Shown here: positions 43,174 to 51,986 of the stretch, one piece after another
Position numbering within the stretch: position 1 is the first letter of the stretch
Layout of the letters: every line of letters starts with the position of its first letter
NCBI RefSeq assembly: GCF_003751225.1
Contig: NZ_RJKE01000001.1
Span: 7,316,001-7,380,000 of the forward strand
DNA: 64,000 bases
Origin: Actinocorallia herbida
GTDB lineage: Bacteria; Actinomycetota; Actinomycetes; Streptosporangiales; Streptosporangiaceae
Direction of reading: 5' to 3'
Notes under the pieces: generated by a model
What the model saw: the letters and a program-made list of their open reading frames with translations, nothing else
Told to the model about the DNA's origin: nothing
The model's database searches: none
Position numbers and translations under genes: made by a program

Positions 43174-44742
43174 TCACGATTCCGCCGGTGCGGCGGCGTA
43201 GCGGGCCGTCAACTCGGCCTTGAGGATCTTGCCCGTGGCGTTGCGCGGCAGCGCGGCGACCGCCTCCACCCGCTCGGGCCACAGCCGGACCGGTACCTCC
43301 GCGTCCGCCAGGAAGGCCGTCAGGGCAGTCAGGTCGGGGACCGGGCCGCCCGGCACGGGCACCACGACGGCGCAGGCCAGCTCGCCCCGCGCGGGGTCGG
43401 GCAGCGCCACGACGGCGACCTCGGCGACCTCCGGGTGAGCCGCGACGGCCTGCTCGACGGCCAGCGCGCTGATGTTCTCGCCCTTGCGGATGACGATGTC
43501 CTTGAGCCGTCCGGTGATCGTGACGTGCCCGTCCGCGTCGATCCTGGCCAGGTCGCCGGTGCGCAGGTAGCCGTCGGCGTCGAAGGCCGCCGCGTCCAGA
43601 GCGGGATCGGTGTAGCCGCGCATGACCTGCGGGCCCTTCGCGCGCAGCTCGCCCTCCTCCCCCGGCCCCAGGACCCGCCCCTCGGCGTTCACCACGCGCA
43701 GGTCGACGCCCCGGGTGGCGCGGCCCTCGGTGCGCGCGAGCGCGTCGTCGGGGTCGGCCGGCCCGCCCATCGCGAGGATCGGCGCCTCGGTCAGCCCGTA
43801 GCCCGACAGCACCCCGACCCCGCCGAGCACCTTCCTCACCTCGGCGTGCAGCGTCGGCGGCTTGGGCGCGGCCCCCGCCGTCATCGCGCGGACCTGCGGG
43901 AACAGCCGCCCGGCCCCCTGTTCCCTGCGGGCTTCGGCCAGGTAGGCCTGGATGAACACGGTGCCCGACCCCGCGAGCGTGACGCCCTCGCGCCGCTGGA
44001 GCTCGGTGCTGCGCGCGACGTCGAAGGCCGCGTCGAGGATCAGGGTGCAGCCGAACAGGAGGCAGGCGCCGAGCCACGTGCCGCAGCCGCCGATGTGCGC
44101 GACGGGGAAGACCATGCCGACCCGGTCCTCCGGGGCGCAGGCGATCCGCTCCCCCATCGCGCGGGACGAGGCGAGCACCGAGGAGTCGGTGTGCCTGGCG
44201 CCCTTGGGATCGGCGGTGGTGCCCGAGGTGTAGAAGACCCAGCGGACGGGGTCGTCCTCCAGGGGAGAGGGCCCGGTGAGCGGCTCGGCCTCGGGCAGCC
44301 CGCCGTCGAGGATCACCGTGTCCAGACCGGGCAGCCCTTCGGCGGCCTCCCACGCCTCCCCGGCCAGGTCGCGGCCCGGCTCTGCCGTCGCGGCCGACAC
44401 CAGCAGCCGCGCGCCGGTCTGCACGAGGGCGAAGCGCAGCTCGCGCGCCCCGAGTACGGGCATCACCGGATTCTGCACGGCCCCGACGCGGGCGAGCGCC
44501 GCGGTCAGCACGAGCGCCTCGACGGTGGTCGGCAGCCGCCAGGTCACCGGGGTGCCCGCGCCGACGCCCCGGGCGGCGAGCCAGCCCGCGGTGCGTTCCG
44601 CCGCATCCCGGAACGCCCTGAAATCCAGCGCCCTGCCATGTTCGTCCACCAGCATCTCGGCGAACGGGGTCGCCTCCGCTCGTGCCGCTACCAAACCCCA
44701 CAAACCACCAGAAAACTCAATCATCGGCATGCCGGGGAGCAT
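43174..44742 (-). CDS. AMP-dependent acyl-CoA synthetase/ligase
   Basis: 522 residues if ATG 44742 is used; ATG 44730 and 44724 are also possible and none has a good ribosome site. Adenylate-forming motifs in order: VFYTSGTTADPKGARH, the GYGLTEAPILA substrate loop, YLRTGDLARIDADG, and near the end NATGKILKAEL with the C-terminal catalytic lysine. Length is standard. The enzyme activates a fatty or aromatic acid to its CoA thioester; the acid is not known. It is a single gene on the minus strand, divergent from the metallophosphoesterase gene. Confidence 0.9.
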   Translation of the reverse strand: MLPGMPMIEFSGGLWGLVAARAEATPFAEMLVDEHGRALDFRAFRDAAERTAGWLAARGVGAGTPVTWRLPTTVEALVLTAALARVGAVQNPVMPVLGARELRFALVQTGARLLVSAATAEPGRDLAGEAWEAAEGLPGLDTVILDGGLPEAEPLTGPSPLEDDPVRWVFYTSGTTADPKGARHTDSSVLASSRAMGERIACAPEDRVGMVFPVAHIGGCGTWLGACLLFGCTLILDAAFDVARSTELQRREGVTLAGSGTVFIQAYLAEARREQGAGRLFPQVRAMTAGAAPKPPTLHAEVRKVLGGVGVLSGYGLTEAPILAMGGPADPDDALARTEGRATRGVDLRVVNAEGRVLGPGEEGELRAKGPQVMRGYTDPALDAAAFDADGYLRTGDLARIDADGHVTITGRLKDIVIRKGENISALAVEQAVAAHPEVAEVAVVALPDPARGELACAVVVPVPGGPVPDLTALTAFLADAEVPVRLWPERVEAVAALPRNATGKILKAELTARYAAAPAES

Positions 44743-44903
44743 AGGTTTCGCCGTGGGACGAATCCAGAGGTCTCCGGTGCAGTAATCCGGCATATCCGCT
44801 CAAGTTTGGCTATCCGCGTGGTGAAAGCCGCGTGTCCGGGGAACAGGGCGGTCCGGGCGATCGTTGCCGCATCGGGAAGATCCCGGCGGAAGAGGTGTGC
44901 GGT

Positions 44904-46064
44904 ATGGCGGTGGACTCGGCGGCGCGGCGGCCTTCGGCCTTGCGCCCGGTACTCGTGGGCGGCGCGCTGATCGCCGTGATCGGGCTGCTGTTCGGGGTGC
45001 CCTGGTGGACCCTCGTGGCCGCGCCCGGCTGGGAAGGGCCCGGCCATGTCGTCGGCTCCGCGCTGTTCGGCGCGGCGGCGGTCGCGCTCCCCTTCCTGAT
45101 GTTCGCCGGGCAGCGGGAGGGCGGCGACCGCCTGTCGGTGGCCGGAAGCGTCGTGCTCGGCATGGCCTGGGTGCTGTTCAGCCAGTCCGTCATCGCCCTG
45201 GTCGTCCGGCTCGGGCTGGAGGCCGCGGGCGTCGCCGAGGCGGCCAGGATCACCGCGGCCTGGGTCGCGGGCGTCTCCGCGGTCCTGCTCGTCTGGGGCT
45301 ACCGCGAGGCCATGCGGGTGCCGCGCGTGAAGAAGGTCGACGTCGTCCTGCCCCGGCTCGGCGCCGGCCTGGAAGGCACGAAGCTGGTCCTGCTCACCGA
45401 CACCCACTACGGCCCGACGAACCGGGCCGCGTGGTCGGCGAAGGTCACCGAGGCCGTCAACGCCCTCCGGCCCGACATCGTCGCGCACACCGGCGACATC
45501 GCCGACGGCACCGTCGCGCGGCGCCGCGACCAGGCGGCTCCGCTCGCCGACATCGAGGCGGGGCTCGCCCGCGTCTACGTCACCGGCAACCACGAGTACT
45601 ACGGCGACCCGCTCGGCTGGGTCGCGCACCTCGCCGACCTCGGCTGGCAGCCGCTGCGCAACCACCACGTGGTGATCGAGCGCGGCGGCGACCGCCTCGT
45701 CCTCGCCGGGATCGACGACGCCACCGCGCACCACTCCGGGCATCCCGGCCACCGGGCCGACCTCACCGCGGCCCTCGCGGGCGCCGACCCCGACCTGCCC
45801 GTCGTCCTGCTCGCGCACCAGCCCAAGCAGGTCGCGCAGGCCGAGGCCGCAGGCGTCGACCTCCAGTTGTCCGGGCACACCCACGGCGGGCAGATCTGGC
45901 CGTTCCACCACCTCGTCCGGATCGACCAGCCCGAGGTCGCGGGCCTGTCCCGGCGCACCGACCGCACCCAGATCTACACGAGCCGCGGCACCGGCTTCTG
46001 GGGCCCTCCCTTCCGCGTCTTCGCCCCCAGCGAGATCACCCTCCTCACCCTGCGCGGCGCCTGA
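44904..46064 (+). CDS. Membrane-anchored metallophosphoesterase
   Basis: 386 residues from ATG 44904, AGAGG upstream. The first 140 residues contain four membrane helices (e.g. VLVGGALIAVIGLLFGV). The C-terminal calcineurin-like domain has the full metal signature: LLTDTHYGP, HTGDIADGTV, TGNHEYY, LAHQPKQ and LSGHTHGGQIWP. It belongs to the YkuE/YaeI-like membrane phosphohydrolases, whose substrates are usually phospholipid or nucleotide-derived. The catalytic domain is likely extracytoplasmic or at the membrane surface. Confidence 0.9.
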   Translation: MAVDSAARRPSALRPVLVGGALIAVIGLLFGVPWWTLVAAPGWEGPGHVVGSALFGAAAVALPFLMFAGQREGGDRLSVAGSVVLGMAWVLFSQSVIALVVRLGLEAAGVAEAARITAAWVAGVSAVLLVWGYREAMRVPRVKKVDVVLPRLGAGLEGTKLVLLTDTHYGPTNRAAWSAKVTEAVNALRPDIVAHTGDIADGTVARRRDQAAPLADIEAGLARVYVTGNHEYYGDPLGWVAHLADLGWQPLRNHHVVIERGGDRLVLAGIDDATAHHSGHPGHRADLTAALAGADPDLPVVLLAHQPKQVAQAEAAGVDLQLSGHTHGGQIWPFHHLVRIDQPEVAGLSRRTDRTQIYTSRGTGFWGPPFRVFAPSEITLLTLRGA

Positions 46065-46078
46065 CCCGCCCGCCGGGG

Positions 46079-46107
46079 CTGGACTCTCCCCCCGTGGGAG
46101 GGTCCAG
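46079..46107. promoter_or_regulatory. MerR-family operator/promoter
   Basis: Arms CTGGACTCTCCC and GGGAGGGTCCAG (one mismatch) flank a 5-bp spacer, the long spacer dyad usual for MerR activators. It ends 10 bp before the MerR gene, which therefore probably has a leaderless or very short leader and is autoregulated. Confidence 0.75.
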
Positions 46108-46116
46108 CATGGGGGC

Positions 46117-46950
46117 ATGCCGGAAGACCTGCTGACCATCGGGCGCTTCGCCCTGCTGTGCCGCCTCAGCGTCAAGCGGCTGCGGCACTACGCCGACCTG
46201 GGCCTGCTGCCGCCCGACCGGGTGGACGCCGCCACCGGCTACCGGTACTACGCCTCCGACCGGGTCCCCGACGCCCTCACCATCGCCCTGCTGCGCGACC
46301 TCGACGTCCCCCTCCCCGCGATCGCCGCGGTGCTCGCCGCGGCGGGCGACGAGCGGGCCCGCCTCCTCGGCGCGGCGCGGGACCGGGTCGCCGCCCGGAT
46401 CGAGCGCGACCGGGCGCGGCTCGCGGTGCTCGACCGGCTCGCCGAAGGGCGGACACCCGCCTACGAGGTCGCCCTCGCCGACGTCCCGGCGTTGCGCCTC
46501 ACCGCGGTGCGCGCCCGGTACTCCGCCGCCGACCTCGGGAAGGGCGTCGGCGAGTGCGTCGCCGCGCTGTTCGCCGCACTCGCGGGCGGCCCGTGGACGG
46601 CGCCCCTGCACGGGGTGTTCCCCCTGGACCTCGCCGAGCCCGCCGCCGTCGCGGTCGGCGTGCGGGCCGACCGCGACCCGCCCGGGACCGTCCCGCTGGC
46701 GCTGCCCGCCGCGACCGTCGTGCGGACCCTGCACCGCGGCCCCTACACGGAGATCCCGCTGGCCTACCACGCGCTGCTGGCCTGGGCCGGGGAGCGGGGG
46801 CTCGCCGCGCACGGGCACGCGCGGGAGGAGTACCTGGTCGGCCCGGACGAGGCGGAGCCCGCGGACCTGCTGACCCGGGTCGCCCTCCCCGTCGGACCGC
46901 GCCCGAAGACCCCTGCCGACGAGATCACGACCGACCTGGAGAAGCGATGA
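46117..46950 (+). CDS. MerR-family regulator with GyrI-like effector domain
   Basis: 277 residues. The N-terminal MerR helix-turn-helix is complete: LTIGRFALLCRLSVKRLRHY followed by LGLLPPDRVDAATGYRYY. A coiled-coil helix (about 75-115) joins it to a BmrR/GyrI-like drug-binding domain (about 120-277) with TLHRGPYTEIPLAYHALLAW. Such regulators sense hydrophobic cations and switch on exporters or binding proteins. The next gene, a stand-alone GyrI-like protein, overlaps by ATGA. Confidence 0.92.
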   Translation: MPEDLLTIGRFALLCRLSVKRLRHYADLGLLPPDRVDAATGYRYYASDRVPDALTIALLRDLDVPLPAIAAVLAAAGDERARLLGAARDRVAARIERDRARLAVLDRLAEGRTPAYEVALADVPALRLTAVRARYSAADLGKGVGECVAALFAALAGGPWTAPLHGVFPLDLAEPAAVAVGVRADRDPPGTVPLALPAATVVRTLHRGPYTEIPLAYHALLAWAGERGLAAHGHAREEYLVGPDEAEPADLLTRVALPVGPRPKTPADEITTDLEKR

Positions 46951-47561
46951 GCACGCCGCGGGAAGACTTCAAGAAGACCCACCGGGACCTGTACTCCGCG
47001 CGGTCCGCGCCCGCGCTGGTGGACGCGCCCGAGCTGGGGTTCCTCATGGTCGACGGGGTCGGCGCGCCCGAGGGGGAGGCGTGGTCCGCGGCGGTGGCCG
47101 CCCTGTACACGGGCGCCTATGCCGTGCGCGGTGCGCTCAAGGCCGCCGGAACCGTCGAGTACCCCGTCATGCCGCTGGAAGGGCTGTGGTGGCCCGGCGA
47201 CGGACAGCGGTACGAGGAGTCCGATCGCGAGCGCTGGCACTGGACCATGATGATCATGCAGCCGCCGCAGGCCGCCGCCGATCTCGTCCGCACCGCTCTG
47301 GCGGCCGCGGCACGCCGGAAGCCCGGCCTGCCGGTGGACGCTCTGCGGTTCACCGCCTGGCGCGAAGGGCGCTGCGCGCAGGCACTCCACACGGGCCCCT
47401 TCGCCGACGAGCCCGCGACCCTGGAGCGGCTCTACGCCCACCTGGCCGCGCAGGGCCTGGAGATCACCGGACGGCACCACGAGATCTACCTGTCGGACTT
47501 CCGGCGCGCCGCCCCCGAGCGGTTGCGGACGATCCTGCGCTATCCGGTCGCCGCCCGGTGA
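46947..47561 (+). CDS. GyrI-like small-molecule-binding protein
   Basis: 204 residues. The sequence EDFKKTHRDLYSA, the FLMVDGVGAPEG strand and HWTMMIMQPP, with ALHTGPFADEPATLERLYAH, are characteristic of the stand-alone GyrI-like family found beside MerR regulators. It probably binds or sequesters the same compound that the MerR protein senses. No catalytic site is evident. Translationally coupled to the regulator. Confidence 0.85.
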   Translation: MSTPREDFKKTHRDLYSARSAPALVDAPELGFLMVDGVGAPEGEAWSAAVAALYTGAYAVRGALKAAGTVEYPVMPLEGLWWPGDGQRYEESDRERWHWTMMIMQPPQAAADLVRTALAAAARRKPGLPVDALRFTAWREGRCAQALHTGPFADEPATLERLYAHLAAQGLEITGRHHEIYLSDFRRAAPERLRTILRYPVAAR

Positions 47562-47639
47562 CCGGCCGGGGCTCGACTGGGTAAAACCGCTGGAAAGGGG
47601 CGGCGACTCAAGGTGGTCGGATCACTACCCTGTGCGGTT

Positions 47640-48149
47640 ATGCGTTCTCTCTGCGCTCTCGCCGCCGCCGCGCTGCTCGCGCTGCCCGCCACCGCCGCCT
47701 CGGCGGCACCCGTCGCCACCTCCGGGATGGTCGTCCCGATCAAGGCCGTCGAAGCGAGCGGCCAGGCCCTGGACGTCCTGCTCCTGTACTCGTGCGAACC
47801 GAAGAACGAGACCGCCGTCCTCACCGCGTCCTTCTCGCAGACCGAGGCGAAGCCAGGCGCGCGGGCCGCGGTCTCGGGCAAGGTCAAGGAGGACGTCGAG
47901 TGCGGCACCCTGCGCCGCCACACCATCCAGATCCCGGTCATGCGCGACGGGCCCCTCGTCCCGGGCTCGATGGCCACGATCACCACCCAGCTGCACAACG
48001 CCGCCGGGGTCCGCCTGCACACCGCGACCAGCGTCAAGAAGGTCCAGGCGATCAAGAAGCGGAAGAAGAGGGGCGGCGGGCTGAGCGGCAAGAGCAACCC
48101 CCTCGGGAGCCCCTTGAGCGGCCTGTTCGGCAGCCTCATCCCGCGCTGA
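47640..48149 (+). CDS. Hypothetical secreted protein
   Basis: 169 residues from ATG 47640. Signal peptide MRSLCALAAAALLALPATAASA with the likely cleavage after ASA is obvious. The mature part has beta-rich segments (VVPIKAVEASGQALDVLLLY; ATSVKKVQAIKK) and a Lys/Gly/Ser-rich end. Two cysteines (YSCEP and VECGT) may form a disulfide. A TACCCT -10-like element 9-14 bp before the ATG suggests a leaderless transcript. Family not recognised. Confidence 0.75.
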   Translation: MRSLCALAAAALLALPATAASAAPVATSGMVVPIKAVEASGQALDVLLLYSCEPKNETAVLTASFSQTEAKPGARAAVSGKVKEDVECGTLRRHTIQIPVMRDGPLVPGSMATITTQLHNAAGVRLHTATSVKKVQAIKKRKKRGGGLSGKSNPLGSPLSGLFGSLIPR

Positions 48150-48218
48150 CGGGCCCTTTCCGGGTCCCGGCCGCGCCGGGGCCCGGAATCCCTTTTGCCC
48201 CGCACAGGCACTGCCCCT

Positions 48219-48962
48219 ATGTTTCACGCTATGGAGGACCTTTCCTGGGCCAGGGGCGTGCAGCGGATCACCGCGTTCACCGGAGCCGGAATCTCGACGG
48301 ACTCGGGCGTGCCCGACTACCGGGGGCCACAGGGCCTGTGGACGCAGGACCCGACCGCGGCCGACATCTTCACCTATGACCGATTCCTCGCCGACGCCAC
48401 GGTGCGCCGCCGCTTCTGGGAGGTCTTCTCCGGCAGGCAGGGCGAGGTACGGCCGAACGTCGCGCACCGCGCGCTGGCCGACCTCGAGGCCTCGGGCAAG
48501 GCGGTGCGGATCGTCACCCAGAACGTCGACGGCCTCCACCAGAAGGCCGGATCCTCCCCACGCAAGGTCATCGAGCTGCACGGCTCGCTGACCACCGCGT
48601 CCTGCCTGGACTGCGGCGAGCGGACCACCGCCGACGCGGCCCTCGCCCAGCTCCCCACCGAGCCCTTGTGCGGCTGCGGCGGGCCGCTCAAGCCGTCGAT
48701 CGTCATGTTCGGCGAATACCTGGACTCCGACGTGCTGAGCCAGGCGCGCCGGATCGCCGCCGCGTCCGAGCTGTTCCTGGTGATCGGCACGACCCTCCAG
48801 GTCGAGCCCGCCGCGTCCCTGTGCGGCCTCGCCGCCGATCTCGGCGCCCGGGTCGTCATCGTCAACCGCGACCCCACCCCCTACGACGACCGCGCCACCG
48901 CGGTCATCCGCACCCCGATCGGCGAGGCGATCCCGGCCATCTGCGCCGAGCTCATGTCCTGA
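48219..48962 (+). CDS. Sirtuin-type NAD-dependent protein deacylase
   Basis: 247 residues from ATG 48219 (ATG 48231 also possible; neither has a Shine-Dalgarno site). Conserved SIR2 motifs: FTGAGISTDSGVPDYRGPQG, TQNVDGLHQKAG with the catalytic ELHGS histidine, a four-cysteine zinc site (CLDCG and CGCGG), and IGTTLQVEPAASL. It removes acyl groups from protein lysines using NAD+. It is a single gene, convergent with the PepSY protein and terminated by a strong hairpin. Confidence 0.93.
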   Translation: MFHAMEDLSWARGVQRITAFTGAGISTDSGVPDYRGPQGLWTQDPTAADIFTYDRFLADATVRRRFWEVFSGRQGEVRPNVAHRALADLEASGKAVRIVTQNVDGLHQKAGSSPRKVIELHGSLTTASCLDCGERTTADAALAQLPTEPLCGCGGPLKPSIVMFGEYLDSDVLSQARRIAAASELFLVIGTTLQVEPAASLCGLAADLGARVVIVNRDPTPYDDRATAVIRTPIGEAIPAICAELMS

Positions 48963-48972
48963 CCCGGCACGG

Positions 48973-49006
48973 CGCGGGAGAGGCCGCTCGTGCGGCCTCT
49001 CCCGCG
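48973..49006. terminator. Strong bidirectional terminator hairpin
   Basis: A perfect 15-bp stem with a 4-nt loop, arms beginning CGCGGGAGAGG, lies between the convergent sirtuin and PepSY genes. Confidence 0.8.
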
Positions 49007-49075
49007 TGCTGAACGCCTCCGCGACCGCGGTCCGGCCCGCGCTACGGGAGTCCTGGAGCGCCCGGCCAGGCCGGG

Positions 49076-49708
49076 TCAGGAGGACGTGGGCGACGGGGTC
49101 GGCGTCGCGTCGGCGTTGTCGGCGGGCACCTGGAGCTCGTGCTCGGTGCCGTCGTCGGACTTGATGTCCACGTTCCACATCGGCTTGCCGTCCTCGTTCT
49201 CGAACTCGAGGGACTGGAGGGTGCCGGGCTGCGTCTCGGTCGCCTTCTTGACCGCGTCGGCGGCGGTCACCTTGGCGGCGCGGATGGCGGTGGCCTCGTC
49301 GGTGTCGCCGGAGGACTCCTGGTCCTGGGTGACCTCGCCGGTCGCGCCGTCGACGGTGATCTCCCGCCACTTGTCGTCCTCGGTGAGGACGTCGATCTGC
49401 CAGGTGGGCTTCTCCCCCTCGTCGTCGAGCTCCGCCCCTGCCACCAGGCCGGGCGCCTTCTCCAGGGCCTTGTTCATGGCCTGGTCATAGGTGACGGCAG
49501 GGGCCGCGGACGGGCTGGCCGGCGACTCCGTCATGTCGTCGGTCGGCGTCTCGTCCGTCGGGGTGTCGGTGGCCGGTGTCTCGGTCACCGCGGCGACGGG
49601 GACGCGCGGGCCTGCGTCTGCGGACGCGGACGCCAAAGCGGCGCCCGCGGCGGTTCCCCCGGCCGCGGTCACGGCGAACGCCAGGGCGAGGACTGTCTTG
49701 GCGGGCAT
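49076..49708 (-). CDS. Secreted PepSY-domain protein
   Basis: 210 residues. Signal peptide with AGGTAAGAALASASADA near the cleavage site, then a Thr/Pro/Asp-rich linker (about 40-65), then two PepSY repeats: TYDQAMNKALEKAPGLVAGA with TWQIDVLTEDDKWREITVDG, and a second IRAAKVTAADAVKKA with MWNVDIKSDDGTEHEL. PepSY proteins are extracellular modulators of proteases or membrane sensors. The divergent two-component system probably controls it. Confidence 0.88.
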   Translation of the reverse strand: MPAKTVLALAFAVTAAGGTAAGAALASASADAGPRVPVAAVTETPATDTPTDETPTDDMTESPASPSAAPAVTYDQAMNKALEKAPGLVAGAELDDEGEKPTWQIDVLTEDDKWREITVDGATGEVTQDQESSGDTDEATAIRAAKVTAADAVKKATETQPGTLQSLEFENEDGKPMWNVDIKSDDGTEHELQVPADNADATPTPSPTSS

Positions 49709-49826
49709 CGGTGCTCCTTCACGGGCGACGACTGTCGATCAGCGCCCACGCTGCCCTGCCGGTCCTGAAGAAGCCCTGAACCTTCCTGAAGGGTGCTTCA
49801 GCATGAATGCGGCAAAAGGTGAAGGT

Positions 49827-50504
49827 ATGAGGCTGCTGATCGTCGAGGACGAGCGCCGGCTCGCGCTGTCCCTGGCCCGCGGGCTGCGGGCCGAGGGCTA
49901 CTCCGTCGATGTCGCCCATGACGGGCGAGAAGGGCTCTTCCGGGCCGGCGAGGAGGACTACGACCTGATCCTCCTCGACGTGATGCTCCCCGGCGTGAGC
50001 GGCTACCGGGTCGCCTCCACCCTGCGGCGGGACGGCGTGCAGACGCCGATCCTCATGCTGACCGCCAAGGACGGCGAGTACGACGAGGCCGAGGGCCTGG
50101 ACTGCGGCGCCGACGACTACCTGACCAAACCGTTCTCCTACCTCGTCCTGCGCGCCAGGATCCGGGCGCTGCTGCGGCGCAGGCAGCGGGCGGGCTCGCT
50201 CGTCATCGAGATCGGCGACCTGCGGGTGGACCCGGCGGGGCAGCGGGTGCACCGCGGCCCCGCCGAGGTCGCGGTGACGTCCCGGGAGTTCGCCGTGCTG
50301 GAGTACCTCGCCGCGCACGCCGAGGAGGTCGTCTCCAAGCGGCGCATCCTGGACCACGTGTGGGACTCGGCCTACGACGGCGATCCGAACGTCGTCGAAG
50401 TGCACGTCAGCGCGCTGCGCCGCAAGGTCGACGCGCCCTTCGGCCGACGGTCGATCGAGACGGTCCGCGGATCGGGCTACCGGCTCACCGCGGGCAAGGT
50501 GTGA
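49827..50504 (+). CDS. OmpR-family response regulator
   Basis: 225 residues from ATG 49827 with AAAAGG upstream. Receiver domain: LLIVEDERRLALS, phosphorylated Asp in LILLDVMLPG, Thr in LMLTAKDG and Lys in YLTKPFSYL. The C-terminal winged helix has VAVTSREFAVLEYLA and the recognition region VVEVHVSALRRKV. It works with the histidine kinase encoded 4 bp later. Confidence 0.95.
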   Translation: MRLLIVEDERRLALSLARGLRAEGYSVDVAHDGREGLFRAGEEDYDLILLDVMLPGVSGYRVASTLRRDGVQTPILMLTAKDGEYDEAEGLDCGADDYLTKPFSYLVLRARIRALLRRRQRAGSLVIEIGDLRVDPAGQRVHRGPAEVAVTSREFAVLEYLAAHAEEVVSKRRILDHVWDSAYDGDPNVVEVHVSALRRKVDAPFGRRSIETVRGSGYRLTAGKV

Positions 50505-50508
50505 GGAC

Positions 50509-51885
50509 GTGCTCGGCTCGGTCCGCGCCCGCACCTCCCTCGCCGCGACCGCGGTGGTGGCGCTCGCGCTGATCGCCGCGGGCGTCCCGGTGGTGCTGGC
50601 GCTGCGCGCCGAACTGCTCGGCGGGGTCTCGGTGGCCGCGGAGTCGTCCGCGCAGCGGGTCGCCGCCCAGTGGACGGCCGGGATCGCGCCCGCCGCGCTG
50701 CGGCTGCCCGAGGCGGGCCCCGTGCGGGTCGTCGACCTCGACGGGCGGGTCCTCGCGCAGAGCCCGGGACTCGTGCTCGACGGGCTGCCGACCGTCCCGC
50801 CCGGCGCCGCCGATGACGACGACGACACCGATCCAGAGACCGGGTTCGTCACCCGGACCGCGGTGTTCGGCGGGGAACCCTCCGCCTACCGGTTCGCCGC
50901 CGTCGCCGTGACGGGCCCGGACGGGTCCTCGGCCGTCGTGTACGGCGGCGCGGAGCTCAGGGAGGCCCGCGAGGCGGTCGCCACCGCCGTGCGCGGTCTG
51001 CTGCTCGGGCTGCCGCCGGTGCTGCTGGTGACCGCCGCCGCGGCCTGGCTGGTGACGCGCCGGGCGCTCCGCCCCGTCGAGGCGATCCGGGCGAGGCTCG
51101 CCGGGATCACCGCGGCGGGCGACCTCGCCGCGCGGGTGCCGGTGCCCGCGTCCCGTGACGAGATCGCCCGGCTCGCGACCACCACCAACCGCACCCTCGC
51201 GGCGCTGGAGCGCTCGGCGGAGCGGCAGCGCAGGTTCGTCGCGGACGCCTCGCACGAGTTGCGGACCCCCATCGCGTCGCTGCGCGCCCAGCTGGAGATC
51301 GCGCGCGAGCACCCCGGGCTGCTCGACCTCGACGGGACCATCCTGGACGTCCACCGGCTCCAGCACCTCGCCGCCGACCTCCTCCTCCTGGCCCGCCTCG
51401 ACGCCGCCGACCCCGGCCCGCCCGCCGTCCCGGTCTCCCTCGCCGACCTCGTCGCCGAGACCCTCGCCGCCCGCCCGGCGACGGACCGCGTCCCCGTCGT
51501 CCACCGGGCGCTCGCGGACCCGTGGGTCTCGGTGCGCCCCCGGCACCTCACCCGCGCGCTAGGCAACCTTCTGGACAACGCCCAGCGCCACGCCGCGTCC
51601 CGCGTCACCGTCACGGTCTCCGCCGAGCCCGGCCCCGCCCCCCGTGCCGTCCTCGCCGTCCACGACGACGGCCCCGGCGTCCCGCCCGCCGACCGGGACC
51701 GGATCTTCGAGCGCTTCGTCCGCCTCGACGCCGCGCGCGCCACCGACGAGGGCGGCGCCGGCCTGGGCCTCCCCCTGGCCCGCGAACTCGCCGAGGCCGA
51801 CCACGGCACCCTCACCTGCCCCGCCCCCGGCGTCCCCGGAGCGGACTTCGTGCTGCGCTTTCCGGTGGTTCCTCCCGCTCCGTGA
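50509..51885 (+). CDS. Membrane sensor histidine kinase
   Basis: 458 residues from GTG 50509. Two membrane helices frame a periplasmic sensor of about 130 residues; HAMP follows. The phosphoacceptor is ASHELRTPIASLRAQLE; NLLDNAQRHAA is the N-box, and HDDGPGVPPADR with GGAGLGLPLARELAE are the ATP-binding boxes. Partner of the preceding OmpR-type regulator; signal unknown. Confidence 0.94.
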   Translation: MLGSVRARTSLAATAVVALALIAAGVPVVLALRAELLGGVSVAAESSAQRVAAQWTAGIAPAALRLPEAGPVRVVDLDGRVLAQSPGLVLDGLPTVPPGAADDDDDTDPETGFVTRTAVFGGEPSAYRFAAVAVTGPDGSSAVVYGGAELREAREAVATAVRGLLLGLPPVLLVTAAAAWLVTRRALRPVEAIRARLAGITAAGDLAARVPVPASRDEIARLATTTNRTLAALERSAERQRRFVADASHELRTPIASLRAQLEIAREHPGLLDLDGTILDVHRLQHLAADLLLLARLDAADPGPPAVPVSLADLVAETLAARPATDRVPVVHRALADPWVSVRPRHLTRALGNLLDNAQRHAASRVTVTVSAEPGPAPRAVLAVHDDGPGVPPADRDRIFERFVRLDAARATDEGGAGLGLPLARELAEADHGTLTCPAPGVPGADFVLRFPVVPPAP

Positions 51886-51986
51886 TCAAAGGGATACCGG
51901 GGTAATCCGTCGGTGGGTGAGTGGATTCGTCCTGGCCCGAGGCGATGGACTTGCCTCCAAGGACCGGGACCACGGAAGGTGCTTCG

